Positions 42,763-51,094 are shown, numbered from the stretch's first letter. The stretch is 64,000 nt of DNA from Cellulomonas soli (GCF_013409305.1 NZ_JACBZJ010000001.1:2914001-2978000), one strand, 5' to 3'. Made by a program: numbers and translations. Notes: generated by a model not told the origin, from the letters alone.

Positions 42763-43869
42763 ATGAGCACCCTCACGTCGTCGTCCGCCGACCTCTTCGA
42801 GATCCGGCGCAGCGACACCCCGCGTCCCCAGGCCGAGCGCGACGCCGCGCTCGCCGCCCCCAAGTTCGGCACCGTCTTCACCGACCACATGGCCCGGGTC
42901 ACCTGGTCCCAGGCGGGCGGCTGGCACGACCGGCGCGTCGAGAAGTACGGCCCGCTGCTGCTCGACCCCGCCTGCGCGGTCCTGCACTACGCGCAGGAGA
43001 TCTTCGAGGGCATGAAGGCCTACCGGCACGCCGACGGGTCGGTGTGGACGTTCCGGCCGCAGGCCAACGCCGCGCGGTTCGCCGCGTCGGCCCGCCGGCT
43101 GGCGCTGCCCGAGCTGTCCGAGGCGGACTTCCTCGGCGCCGTCGAGGCGCTCGTCGCCACGGACGCGGCGTGGGTGCCGTCCGGCGAGGAGAAGTCCCTC
43201 TACCTGCGACCGTTCATGTACGCCTCGGAGAACTTCCTCGGCGTGCGGCCCTCGCTCGAGGCCGAGTTCCTCGTGATCGCCTCCCCGGTCGGCCCGTACT
43301 TCGCCGGAGGGGTCAAGCCCGTCTCGATCTGGGTCGCGCAGGACTACCACCGCGCCGGCCCCGGCGGCACCGGTGCAGCCAAGTGCGGCGGCAACTACGC
43401 CGCGAGCCTGCTCCCGCAGCAGGAGGCGTACGCCCAGGGCTGCGAGCAGGTGTGCTTCCTCGACGCCGCGACGAGCACCTTGCTCGAGGAGCTCGGCGGG
43501 ATGAACGTGTTCGTCGTGCACGCCGACGGCCGCGTGTCCACGCCCGAGCTGTCCGGCACGATCCTGGAAGGCGTCACGCGGTCGTCGATCATCCAGCTGC
43601 TGACCGACGCCGGTCACGAGGTCGACGAGCGTCCGCTGCCGCTGGCAGCGTTGCGCGCCGGGCTGGAGGACGGCTCGGTCGCCGAGGTGTTCGCCTGCGG
43701 CACGGCCGCCGTCGTGACGCCCATCGGTCGCCTCGCCGGCACCGACTTCGACCTTGCGGTCGGTGACGGGCAGGCCGGTGCCGTCACGAGCCGCGTGCGC
43801 TCGGAGCTGACCGACATCCAGTACGGGCGGGCGACCGACCGGCACGGCTGGCTGCACCGCCTCGTCTGA
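42763..43869 (+). CDS. ilvE: Branched-chain amino acid aminotransferase (PLP class IV)
   Basis: Last step of valine, leucine and isoleucine synthesis. 368 residues. The PLP lysine is in GTGAAKCGGNYAASLLPQQE; other class IV motifs are VLHYAQEIFEGMKAYRHADG, SLYLRPFMYASENFLGV and ELSGTILEGVTRSSIIQLL. ATG 42763 (MSTLTSSSADLFEIRRS) was chosen; AAAGG 9-13 bases upstream is a modest ribosome site, and the open frame further upstream is out-of-frame sequence of leuB. 110 bp after leuB. Confidence 0.94.
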   Translation: MSTLTSSSADLFEIRRSDTPRPQAERDAALAAPKFGTVFTDHMARVTWSQAGGWHDRRVEKYGPLLLDPACAVLHYAQEIFEGMKAYRHADGSVWTFRPQANAARFAASARRLALPELSEADFLGAVEALVATDAAWVPSGEEKSLYLRPFMYASENFLGVRPSLEAEFLVIASPVGPYFAGGVKPVSIWVAQDYHRAGPGGTGAAKCGGNYAASLLPQQEAYAQGCEQVCFLDAATSTLLEELGGMNVFVVHADGRVSTPELSGTILEGVTRSSIIQLLTDAGHEVDERPLPLAALRAGLEDGSVAEVFACGTAAVVTPIGRLAGTDFDLAVGDGQAGAVTSRVRSELTDIQYGRATDRHGWLHRLV

Positions 43870-43976
43870 CGTCCCCGGATCGTCCGTCCCCGCCTGTTCC
43901 TGCGCCGTGGGCGCCCCGCCGACCTGAGCGGGGTGTCCACGGGCCGGACGGGCTGCCGCCCGCCGGGACCGTGTGC

Positions 43977-43982
43977 CACCAT
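43977..43982 (+). promoter_or_regulatory. -10-like box for the cimA leader transcript
   Basis: CACCAT ends 6 bases before the leader GTG 43989; the match is weak, and a clear -35 was not seen. Confidence 0.35.
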
Positions 43983-43988
43983 GGCGGT

Positions 43989-44018
43989 GTGACCACCCTC
44001 ACCCTCATCATCGTGTAG
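43989..44018 (+). CDS. cimA leader peptide (attenuation)
   Basis: Nine-codon frame GTG-to-TAG encoding MTTLTLIIV: three Thr, two Leu, two Ile, one Val. A strong terminator with T5 begins 29 bases after the stop, and cimA starts 125 bases after that. The composition matches the pathway (isoleucine, with threonine the classical alternative precursor). Same design as the ilvB leader but with no sequence similarity. A second GTG two bases upstream is followed at once by a stop and is not the start. Confidence 0.75.
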   Translation: MTTLTLIIV

Positions 44019-44047
44019 CGCGTCCGCCACCTCACCGGCAGACGCGC

Positions 44048-44075
44048 AGACCTCCCGATCTCGGGGGGTCTTTTT
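44048..44075 (+). terminator. Attenuator terminator before cimA
   Basis: Arms AGACCTCCCGA (44048-44058) and TCGGGGGGTCT (44061-44071), with one G-U pair, merge into a TTTTT run (44071-44075). The strongest intrinsic terminator in the window, and placed upstream of a gene rather than after one. Confidence 0.85.
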
Positions 44076-44200
44076 GTTGGTCGGGCACCACCCCCGCCCG
44101 TCCGACACGTCGATCCCGCGCACGGCACACCCCCGCCCTGCGGTCCACACTCGACAGCAGCGGCATCGACGCACGCCACCCCTACCGAAGAGAGCGACTC

Positions 44201-45832
44201 GTGACCGGTAGCACCCCGTTCCACGTGTACGACACGACCCTGCGCGACGGCGCCCAGCAGGAGGGGATGAACCTGTCGGTCTCCGACAAGCTCGCGATCG
44301 CCCCGCTGCTCGACGAGCTCGGGGTCGGGTACATCGAGGGCGGGTGGCCGGGTGCGGTGCCCAAGGACACCGAGTTCTTCAAGCGTGCGGCCAAGGAGCT
44401 CGACCTGCGCAACGCCGAGCTCGCGGCGTTCGGTGCGACACGCAAGCCCGGGACGCGGGCCGTCGACGACACGCAGGTGCGCGCGCTGATCGACTCCGAG
44501 GCGCCCGTCGTCACGCTCGTCGCGAAGAGCGACCTGCGCCACGTCGAACGTGCGCTGCGGACCACCGGCGAGGAGAACCTCGCGATGATCACCGACACCG
44601 TCGAGCTGCTGGTCCGCGAGGGCCGCCGCGTGGTCGTCGACGTCGAGCACTTCTTCGACGGCTTCCGGTTCGACCCGCGCTACGCGCGCGCCGCGGTGCT
44701 GACGGCCTTCGAGGCGGGCGCCGAGGTCGTCTGCCTGTGCGACACGAACGGCGGGATGCTCCCGCGGTTCGTCACCGGGATCGTGCAGGACGTGCGCGCC
44801 GCGGTCGGCCCGGTGCCGATCCTGGGGATCCACGCCCACAACGACTCGGGCTGCGCGGTCGCGAACACGATCGCCGCCGTCGAGGCCGGCTGCGCGCACG
44901 TGCAGGGCACGGTCAACGGCTACGGCGAGCGCACGGGTAACGCGGACCTGCTGGCCGTCGTGGCGAACCTCGAGCTCAAGCTCGGCCGGCCGGTGCTGGG
45001 GGCGGCCGACGGCGGCGCGGGTGCCGGTGGCCTGGGCGGGCTGCCCGAGATGACGCGCATCGCGCACGCCATCAGCGAGATCACGAACATCTCCCCGTTC
45101 GCCCGCCAGCCGTACGTCGGGGCGAGCGCCTTCGCGCACAAGGCCGGGCTGCACGCCAGCGCGATCCGCGTCGACCCGGACCTCTACCAGCACATCGACC
45201 CGCTCGAGGTCGGCAACGACATGAGGATGCTCGTCTCGGACATGGCCGGTCGGGCCTCGATCGAGCTCAAGGGTCGCGAGCTGGGCTTCGACCTGTCCGG
45301 GCGGCCCGACGTGCTCGGTCGGGTCACCGACCGGGTCAAGGACGCCGAGGCCAACGGCTACACCTACGAGGCGGCCGACGCCTCCTTCGAGCTGCTGCTC
45401 GTCGAGGAGGTCGAGGGTCGACGCCCGCAGTACTTCACGGTCGAGTCTTGGCGCACGATCGTCGAACGGTCCGGCGGGCGCGGCACCCTCGCGGTGGCCG
45501 AGGCGACCGTCAAGCTCTCGGCCGGCGGCGAGCGCATCGTCAGCACCGGGGAGGGCAACGGTCCGGTCAACGCGCTGGACCACGCGCTGCGGCAGGCGCT
45601 CGTGCGCGTCTACCCCGAGCTGGAGACGTTCGAGCTCATCGACTTCAAGGTGCGCATCCTCGACGCGATGCACGGCACGGACGCGGTCACGCGCGTGCTC
45701 ATCGAGACCACGGACGGCGGCACGGCGTGGAGCACGGTCGGTGTGGGCCCCAACCTGCTCGAGGCGTCGTGGGAGGCGCTGACGGACTCGGCCATCTGGG
45801 GGCTGCGTCGTCTCGGCGTGCCGCCGCGCTGA
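44201..45832 (+). CDS. cimA: (R)-citramalate synthase
   Basis: Condenses pyruvate and acetyl-CoA to citramalate, opening a threonine-independent route to isoleucine. 543 residues. The HMGL-like TIM barrel has VYDTTLRDGAQQEGMNLSVS, YIEGGWPGAVPKDTEFF (the EGGWPG pattern points to CimA rather than LeuA), GIHAHNDSGCAVANTIAAVE and VQGTVNGYGERTGNADL. The C-terminal LeuA-type regulatory domain spans about 420-543. GTG 44201 has GAAGAGAG about 6 bases upstream. Isopropylmalate synthase is the alternative but less likely; no separate leuA is in the window. Confidence 0.9.
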   Translation: MTGSTPFHVYDTTLRDGAQQEGMNLSVSDKLAIAPLLDELGVGYIEGGWPGAVPKDTEFFKRAAKELDLRNAELAAFGATRKPGTRAVDDTQVRALIDSEAPVVTLVAKSDLRHVERALRTTGEENLAMITDTVELLVREGRRVVVDVEHFFDGFRFDPRYARAAVLTAFEAGAEVVCLCDTNGGMLPRFVTGIVQDVRAAVGPVPILGIHAHNDSGCAVANTIAAVEAGCAHVQGTVNGYGERTGNADLLAVVANLELKLGRPVLGAADGGAGAGGLGGLPEMTRIAHAISEITNISPFARQPYVGASAFAHKAGLHASAIRVDPDLYQHIDPLEVGNDMRMLVSDMAGRASIELKGRELGFDLSGRPDVLGRVTDRVKDAEANGYTYEAADASFELLLVEEVEGRRPQYFTVESWRTIVERSGGRGTLAVAEATVKLSAGGERIVSTGEGNGPVNALDHALRQALVRVYPELETFELIDFKVRILDAMHGTDAVTRVLIETTDGGTAWSTVGVGPNLLEASWEALTDSAIWGLRRLGVPPR

Positions 45833-45900
45833 GGGCGCCCCGACGGACCCGGGCGACGCCGGGGGTGTCGGGCCCGCGCCGGTCCGCACCGGTCCGCGCC

Positions 45901-45906
45901 TAGGGT
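45901..45906 (+). promoter_or_regulatory. -10 box for a leaderless lipoate-ligase-like gene
   Basis: TAGGGT, 6 bases before GTG 45913. Confidence 0.6.
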
Positions 45907-45912
45907 GGAGCC

Positions 45913-46989
45913 GTGCACGGTGAGTACAAGGTTCCCGGTGGCAAGCTCGTCGTGGTCGACCTCGAGGTCGACGACGGCACCCTGACCGAGGTCGTCGTCT
46001 CCGGCGACTTCTTCCTCGAACCGGACGAGGCGCTGCCCCTGGTCGCCGAGGCGCTCGTCGGGCTGCCGCACGACGCCGCGGTGAGCCGCCTCGTCGAGGC
46101 GATCGGCTCCAGGCTCGAGCGGGCGCAGGCCGACGGGACGCTGCCGGGCCCGGTCGCGATGGTCGGGTTCGACGCGCACGCCGTGGCGGTCGCCACGCGC
46201 CGGGCGCTCGGATTCTCGACCGCCTGGGCGGACCACACGTTCGAGCTGATCCACCCCGGTCCGCTGCCGCCCGCGATGCACACCGCGCTCGACCAGGTGC
46301 TCACCGACGAGCTCGCCGCCGGTCGACGCGGCCCGACGCTGCGCTTCTGGGAGTGGGTCGAGCCGGCCGTCGTCATCGGCTCGTTCCAGTCGTTGCGCAA
46401 CGAGGTCGACCTCGAGGCCGCCGAGCGGTACGACGTCACGGTCGTGCGGCGCATCTCCGGCGGTGGGGCGATGTTCATGGAGGCCGGCAACTGCATCACG
46501 TTCTCGCTGGTCGTGCCGACCTCGCTGGTCGACGGGATGAGCTTCGAGGAGTCCTACGGGTTCCTCAACCAGTGGGTGCTCGGGGCGCTCGAGGACGTCG
46601 GCGTGCACGCCTTCCTGGCCGGCCTCAACGACATCGCCTCACCGGACGGCAAGCTCGCCGGGTCGGCGCAGAAGCGGGTCGTGGGCGGCGCCGTGCTGCA
46701 CCACGTGACGATGTCCTACGACATCGACGCGGCCAAGATGCTCGAGGTGCTGCGCATCGGCCGCGAGAAGCTGTCCGACAAGGGCACGACGAGCGCGGTC
46801 AAGCGGGTCGACCCGGTGCGCTCGCAGACCCACCTGCCGCGCGAGGCCGTGATCGAGGCGTTCAAGGCGCACTTCCGGTCCCGGTACGCCACGGTCGACG
46901 GCGAGCTGCGCGCAGAGGAGCTGCAGCAGGCCGCGCACCTGATGGAGACGAAGTTCACCGACCCGACGTGGACCGCCCGCGTGCCGTGA
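45913..46989 (+). CDS. Lipoate-protein ligase A-like protein with accessory domain at the N-terminus
   Basis: 358 residues. Residues 1-100 resemble the accessory domain normally at the C-terminus of LplA (HGEYKVPGGKLVVVDLEVDD, GDFFLEPDEALPLVAEAL). The catalytic biotin/lipoate ligase domain follows: RFWEWVEPAVVIGSFQSLRN, VVRRISGGGAMFMEAGNCIT, and LNDIASPDGKLAGSAQKRVV with the AMP-site lysine. It is likely a ligase or transferase for lipoate or octanoate on E2/GcvH. The domain order is a circular permutation of E. coli LplA but occurs in other actinobacteria. Start by -10 spacing. Confidence 0.83.
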   Translation: MHGEYKVPGGKLVVVDLEVDDGTLTEVVVSGDFFLEPDEALPLVAEALVGLPHDAAVSRLVEAIGSRLERAQADGTLPGPVAMVGFDAHAVAVATRRALGFSTAWADHTFELIHPGPLPPAMHTALDQVLTDELAAGRRGPTLRFWEWVEPAVVIGSFQSLRNEVDLEAAERYDVTVVRRISGGGAMFMEAGNCITFSLVVPTSLVDGMSFEESYGFLNQWVLGALEDVGVHAFLAGLNDIASPDGKLAGSAQKRVVGGAVLHHVTMSYDIDAAKMLEVLRIGREKLSDKGTTSAVKRVDPVRSQTHLPREAVIEAFKAHFRSRYATVDGELRAEELQQAAHLMETKFTDPTWTARVP

Positions 46990-47059
46990 GGCACGGTTCA
47001 GGGTCGTCTCGGGGTCGTCCCCGATGCCCGAGGGGCGCTCGGCGTGCGACGGTGAGGCC

Positions 47060-47458
47060 GTGAAGACGCTGCTCAACCTCATCTGGCTGGTGTTCGCCGG
47101 GCTGTGGCTCGCGCTCGGCTACGTGCTCGCCGGCCTCGTGTGCTGCCTGCTGATCGTCACGATCCCGTTCGGCATCGCCTCGTTCCGGATCGCCAGCTAC
47201 GCGCTGTGGCCGTTCGGTCGCACGGTCGTCGACGTCCCCACGGCGGGTGCGTGGTCGACGCTGGGCAACGTCGTCTGGGTCCTCGTCGCGGGGGTCTGGC
47301 TGGCCATCGGGCACATCACGACCGCGATCCCGCTCTTCGTGTCGATCATCGGCATCCCGCTGGGCATCGCGAACCTCAAGATGATCCCGGTCTCGCTCAT
47401 GCCGCTCGGCAAGCAGATCGTCACGACCGACCGCGCGTTCGCCGCGTACGGGGTCTGA
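47060..47458 (+). CDS. YccF-family inner membrane protein
   Basis: 132 residues from GTG 47060. Two copies of the YccF motif are visible: GLVCCLLIVTIPFGIASFRI with ASYALWPFGRTVV, and AIPLFVSIIGIPLGIANLKM with IPVSLMPLGKQIV. About four hydrophobic segments. Function unknown. A longer frame from ATG 47024 is possible but adds 12 polar residues. Confidence 0.85.
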   Translation: MKTLLNLIWLVFAGLWLALGYVLAGLVCCLLIVTIPFGIASFRIASYALWPFGRTVVDVPTAGAWSTLGNVVWVLVAGVWLAIGHITTAIPLFVSIIGIPLGIANLKMIPVSLMPLGKQIVTTDRAFAAYGV

Positions 47459-47494
47459 TCGCGCGTCGCCCCAGCCCGCACGGAGCGCGCCGCG

Positions 47495-47863
47495 TCAGCC
47501 GAGACGGAGGACGATCGCCAGCCCGATGAGGCCGAGCACCGCGGCCCCGGCGGCGCAGGCGGTCACGAGACGCCCGCCGGTACGGCCCACCAGGCTCCCG
47601 GTCGTCTCGCGCTGCGACGGCGGCACGACGCCGTGAGCCGCCCGTGAGCGGGTGTGCGCCGAGAACGTGACGACACCGGCTGCCAGCAGCGCCGCCGCGG
47701 TGATCAGCCACGCGACCGGGCCGAACGTCTGCTCGAGCAGGCGACCCCCGGCGAGCGCACCGGTCGCGAGAGCCAGGCCGGTCCGCCGCCAGGCGAGGGC
47801 GGTGCGTTCGACCGCGAGCCCGGGTCGCACCGGCCGGTTCGGCCGCCCGTCGGGGAGGCTCAC
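47495..47863 (-). CDS. DUF202 membrane protein, downstream copy
   Basis: 122 residues with about three helices. The DUF202 motif is VERTALAWRRTGLALATGAL, followed by VAWLITAAALLAAGVVTFSA and a C-terminal helix (VTACAAGAAVLGLIGLAIVL). Function unknown. GTG 47863 overlaps the stop of the preceding DUF202 gene by 4 bp, so the two probably act together. Confidence 0.8.
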   Translation of the reverse strand: MSLPDGRPNRPVRPGLAVERTALAWRRTGLALATGALAGGRLLEQTFGPVAWLITAAALLAAGVVTFSAHTRSRAAHGVVPPSQRETTGSLVGRTGGRLVTACAAGAAVLGLIGLAIVLRLG

Positions 47864-48222
47864 CGCAGCAGCATCCCTGCCAGCACCAGCACGCCGGCGA
47901 GGAGCACGCCGACGACCAGCACCCCGAAGGCCGACGGCGCCGGCAGCGGTCGGTCCTCGCGCATCGCCCGTTCGGCGCGCGCCCAGCCGATCCAGGCCAG
48001 CACCGGCCCGAGGATGCCGAGCACGACGAGCACGACGGAGGCGACGGTTCGCAACCGTGGCTCGAGCGGCACCGAGAGGGCCTCGAGCGCCACGCCGCCG
48101 GCGAGCAGGGCCAGCCCGGTGCGGACCCAGGCGAGGAACGTGCGCTCGTTCGCCAGCGAGAAGCGTGCGTCGGGATCGGTGCCGGTGCCGTACACCCAGC
48201 GGGGGAAGCGGTCGCGCGCCAT
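47860..48222 (-). CDS. DUF202 (YidH-like) membrane protein, upstream copy
   Basis: 120 residues. DUF202 motif RFSLANERTFLAWVRTGLAL is near the N-terminus, then helices GGVALEALSVPL, VASVVLVVLGILGPVLAWIG and VLVVGVLLAGVLVLAGMLL. ATG 48222 was chosen; ATG 48231 would add three residues. Coupled by overlap to the second DUF202 gene. Confidence 0.82.
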   Translation of the reverse strand: MARDRFPRWVYGTGTDPDARFSLANERTFLAWVRTGLALLAGGVALEALSVPLEPRLRTVASVVLVVLGILGPVLAWIGWARAERAMREDRPLPAPSAFGVLVVGVLLAGVLVLAGMLLR

Positions 48223-48367
48223 GTCACCCATCCTCGCCGATCCGGCGAGTCCTGCGCGGCTCCGGCGCGTCGCCGGTTGCACCCGGGTGAGATCGCCCGC
48301 AGAGCAGGTCACGAACGGTTCCCGCCGGTCGATGATGTCGAGGGACGCACACCACGGAAGGACGGTC

Positions 48368-48757
48368 ATGGCCGAGCAGGGCGACTGGTTCACGGGCGCC
48401 GCCCGTGCCTGGAGCGTGCCCGGCTGGCGCCGCAGGTTCGCCGTGTGGGCCATGCTCGGCGCGGTCGGCGACGCCGTGACCACGAGCCTGCTGCCGCACG
48501 TCGGCGGGCTCGTCGAGGTGAACCCCGTCTCCGCCGCGGGCCAGGCCTGGGTGGGCTCGGTGCCCCTGTTCATGGTCCTGGTCACGCTCCCGCTGGTCGG
48601 GGTGCTGAGCCTGCTTGCGCTACCGCCCCGTTCGGCGCCGTCGCGCGTGCTGTGGATCGCGCTCGCGGGCTGCGGCCTGCTGAAGATCGCGGTGACGGTG
48701 TGGAACGTGGTCGCGATCCAGTCGGCGCTGGCCGGTTCGGTCGTCGACATCGTCTGA
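48368..48757 (+). CDS. Small membrane protein with about three helices
   Basis: Not assigned to a function. 129 residues: a hydrophilic start (MAEQGDWFTGAARAWSVPGW), then FAVWAMLGAVGDAVTTSLLP, GSVPLFMVLVTLPLVGVLSL and WIALAGCGLLKIAVTVWNVV. The VEVNPVSAAGQ loop with a preceding helix carrying GD resembles small proteins annotated as DUF5658. GGAAGGACGG lies a few bases before the ATG. Confidence 0.7.
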   Translation: MAEQGDWFTGAARAWSVPGWRRRFAVWAMLGAVGDAVTTSLLPHVGGLVEVNPVSAAGQAWVGSVPLFMVLVTLPLVGVLSLLALPPRSAPSRVLWIALAGCGLLKIAVTVWNVVAIQSALAGSVVDIV

Positions 48758-48860
48758 CACGGTCTCGGCCGCCGTCCTCGCCGCGGGTATCTGCCGCGGT
48801 GCTCGTTGCTCCTTGCCCCCGTGAGAGCCGCGGCGACGCGGCGGACGAGGGGAGGGCGCC

Positions 48861-49283
48861 GTGGCGCGCAGCACGCACCGCAGCACCGCACGCACGACGG
48901 TCACGCACACGAGAGCGGCCGACGAACAGACGACGGACAGGGTGGACGGCGGAGGCGCGCTGGACCGCGAGCTGCGCCGCATGGCGGTGCTGCACGAGCG
49001 CGAGGTCGCCGCGACCCGTCGAGGGCTGTCCCCGGCAGCCCAGTCACGCGCCGCGCTGGCGGTCGTCCTGAGGGGTGGCGCCTCGTCCGCGCGGGCGAGT
49101 GTCGCCTCGCCTCACCGGGTGCGCGCGCCGAAGACCGCCGAACCGATCCGCACGACCGTCGCCCCTTCGGCGACCGCGGCCTCCAGGTCCCGGCTCATGC
49201 CCATTGACAGCTCGACGGCCGACGCCGTCCCCGGTGCGCCCGAGGCGAGGACCTCGTCGCGCAGCGTGCGCAGGAGCGCGTAG
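48861..49283 (+). CDS. Doubtful small basic open frame
   Basis: A GTG at 48861 with GGAGGG 5-10 bases upstream opens a 140-codon frame, and the first 80 codons fill the 354-bp gap 48758-49111. The product is Arg/Thr/Ala-rich (MARSTHRSTARTTVTHTRAA ... LDRELRRMAVLHEREVAATR). The last 57 codons run antisense through the well-supported PLP-protein gene, which argues against the frame as drawn. A shorter real gene or none are both possible. Confidence 0.2.
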   Translation: MARSTHRSTARTTVTHTRAADEQTTDRVDGGGALDRELRRMAVLHEREVAATRRGLSPAAQSRAALAVVLRGGASSARASVASPHRVRAPKTAEPIRTTVAPSATAASRSRLMPIDSSTADAVPGAPEARTSSRSVRRSA

Positions 49284-49867
49284 CCCGCGCGGACCACCGT
49301 GTCGTCGGGCGAGTTGGCCCCGACGGTCATGAACCCGGTCAGCCGCAGGCCCGGCAGGGCGGCCACGGCCAGGGCGAGCCCGTGCGCGTCGTGCGGGTGC
49401 ACGCCGTGCTTGCTCGCCTCGCCGGAGACGTTCACCTGCACGTGCACCGCGAGCGGCGCCGGTCGATCGCGCGAGCGTTCGGACAGTCGTCGGGCCAGGT
49501 CGAGGGTCGCGACCGACTCGACGGTTCCGGCCCAGCGCAGGGCGGCGTTGACCTTGTTCGACTGCAGCGGTCCGATGACGTGCCAGTCGGGTGCCAGGTC
49601 GGCCAGCGCGGGTGCCTTCTCGACGAGCTCCTGGACGCGGTTCTCCCCGAGCAGGACCGGTACCAGTGTCGGGTCGAGGGCGCGGGCCCGGGCGTCGGCG
49701 ACGAGGGCCTCCCGCACCCGCTCGGCGGGCATCGTCTTGGACGCCAGCAGGAGCCGGACGGCGGGGCGCGGCCGGCCCGTGGCATCGCATGCCGCGGCCA
49801 ACCGGGCTCGGACGGCGGCGAGGCGGTCGTCGATCGATCCGTCGAGGTCGACGGCGGGGGCGGTCAT
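49112..49867 (-). CDS. PLP homeostasis protein (YggS/PLPBP family)
   Basis: 251 residues. A single alanine-racemase-like barrel with the PLP lysine in VRLLLASKTMPAERVREAL (about residue 44). Other family blocks are VLLGENRVQELVEKAPALAD, WHVIGPLQSNKVNAALRWAG, VHVQVNVSGEASKHGVHP and ELSMGMSRDLEAAVAEGATV then RIGSAVFGAR. It buffers cellular PLP and has no known catalytic activity. The ATG overlaps the ybaK stop by 4 bp. It is not in the cell-division cluster where many actinobacteria keep this gene. Confidence 0.93.
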   Translation of the reverse strand: MTAPAVDLDGSIDDRLAAVRARLAAACDATGRPRPAVRLLLASKTMPAERVREALVADARARALDPTLVPVLLGENRVQELVEKAPALADLAPDWHVIGPLQSNKVNAALRWAGTVESVATLDLARRLSERSRDRPAPLAVHVQVNVSGEASKHGVHPHDAHGLALAVAALPGLRLTGFMTVGANSPDDTVVRAGYALLRTLRDEVLASGAPGTASAVELSMGMSRDLEAAVAEGATVVRIGSAVFGARTR

Positions 49868-50370
49868 CGGTCGCGTGCGATCGCCGCGACGGTTGCCGAG
49901 GTGAGCCGGACGAGATCGTCCGGGGCGAGCTCGACGTCGAGCCCGCGCCGACCGCCCGAGACGTACACCGTGTCGAACAGCCACGCGGTCTCGTCGACGA
50001 CTGTGGGGTGCGCGTTCTTCTGCCCGAGCGGGGAGATGCCGCCGGCGACGTACCCGGTGGCGCGTTCGGCGTCGGGGCGCGGGGCCATGGCGGCCTTCTT
50101 GCCGCCGACGGCCGTGGCGAGCGCCTTCAGGTCGAGCTGGCCGGTGACCGGCACGACCGCGACCGTGAGCGTCCCGTCGACGCTGGTCATGAGCGTCTTG
50201 AACACCTGCTCCGGCGGGACGCCCAGCACCTGGGCGGCCTCGAGCCCGTACCCGACGTCGCTGCCCGGGTCGTGCTCGTACGCGTGCGCCGTGTGCGGCA
50301 CGCCGGCCGCGCTGAGCGCGACGAGTGCCGGGGTCCCGCTGGGGGAGTGCTTGGCGTCCTTCCTGACCAC
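49864..50370 (-). CDS. ybaK: Cys-tRNA(Pro) deacylase YbaK/EbsC
   Basis: Trans-editing enzyme that removes cysteine from tRNA(Pro). 168 residues of the YbaK/ProX fold: GYGLEAAQVLGVPPEQVFKT with the key lysine, VAVVPVTGQLDLKALATAVG, GYVAGGISPLGQKNAHPTVV (the GGxSPxG motif) and VSGGRRGLDVELAPDDL. Start at GTG 50370 is set by the TATCGT box 6 bases upstream. Co-transcribed with the PLP-binding protein gene. Confidence 0.92.
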   Translation of the reverse strand: MVRKDAKHSPSGTPALVALSAAGVPHTAHAYEHDPGSDVGYGLEAAQVLGVPPEQVFKTLMTSVDGTLTVAVVPVTGQLDLKALATAVGGKKAAMAPRPDAERATGYVAGGISPLGQKNAHPTVVDETAWLFDTVYVSGGRRGLDVELAPDDLVRLTSATVAAIARDR

Positions 50371-50376
50371 GGGCCC

Positions 50377-50382
50377 ACGATA
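50377..50382 (-). promoter_or_regulatory. -10 box for leaderless ybaK-PLPBP transcript
   Basis: TATCGT on the minus strand, 6 bases before GTG 50370. Confidence 0.55.
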
Positions 50383-50475
50383 GGTGCTCGAACGCCCGCC
50401 AGGTTGCCGGGTGGCACCTGACGGGCGTCGTGCGACGGGAACCGTCGGAAGTCGTGCGGGTGGTCGCCCGATGCG

Positions 50476-51081
50476 TCAGACGGCCATGCCGACGAGCGCG
50501 CCGACGCTGTAGGTGACGGCCATCGCGATCGACCCGCCGATGACGTTGCGCAGCACCGACCGCTGCACACGGGCACCGCTGAACCGGGCGGAGATCATGC
50601 CGGTCGCGACGAGCGCCACCGCGACGGCGGCGAACGTGGCCGGGACGCGCAGCCCGCCCCAGGGGAGCAGGACGACGACCAGCGGCACGACACCGCCGAG
50701 CAGGAACGCGATGAACGAGGCGATGGCCGCGTGCCACGGGTTGGTCAGCTCGGCCTCGTGCTCGCGCTCGACGACCGAGGGGATGACCTGGCCGCGGGCC
50801 AGGGCGGTCTGCTCGGCGTCGCGCTGGCTGCTCACCGACACGTACTCACCGGCGGCCATCGACAGGGCGCCGGCCACGAGGGCGGCGACACCGGCGACCG
50901 CGATGGACGAGACGGCCGTGGAGGCGCCCGCCACACCGACGACGGTCGCGGCGATCGAGACGACCCCGTCGTTGGCGCCGAGCACGCCGGCGCGCAGCCA
51001 GTTGAGGCTGCGGGCGGTCGGCGTGGAGCCCGTCTTCAGGACGTCGGACAGGCCCATCACGCTGCTGCTGAGAGAGGTCAT
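50476..51081 (-). CDS. VIT1/CCC1-family membrane protein
   Basis: 201 residues, about five helices. Family block near the start: WLRAGVLGANDGVVSIAATV, then SMAAGEYVSVSSQRDAEQTA before a cytoplasmic segment, with FIAFLLGGVVPLVVVLLPWG and GSIAMAVTYSVGALVGMAV at the end. The family moves Fe(II) or Mn(II); here the role is inferred. The segment between helices 2 and 3 contains VVEREHEAELTNPW, with Glu residues that could bind metal. ATG 51081 chosen on the -10 spacing. Confidence 0.85.
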   Translation of the reverse strand: MTSLSSSVMGLSDVLKTGSTPTARSLNWLRAGVLGANDGVVSIAATVVGVAGASTAVSSIAVAGVAALVAGALSMAAGEYVSVSSQRDAEQTALARGQVIPSVVEREHEAELTNPWHAAIASFIAFLLGGVVPLVVVLLPWGGLRVPATFAAVAVALVATGMISARFSGARVQRSVLRNVIGGSIAMAVTYSVGALVGMAV

Positions 51082-51088
51082 AGGGACG

Positions 51089-51094
51089 ACGGTA
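51089..51094 (-). promoter_or_regulatory. -10 box for a leaderless VIT1-family gene
   Basis: TACCGT on the minus strand, 7 bases before ATG 51081. Confidence 0.55.

Noticed and set aside
43989..44018. The stretch before cimA as the end of a terminator for ilvE only
   Set aside because: The terminator is 179 bp past the ilvE stop and preceded by a start-to-stop leader of pathway amino acids, so attenuation fits better; both roles remain possible.
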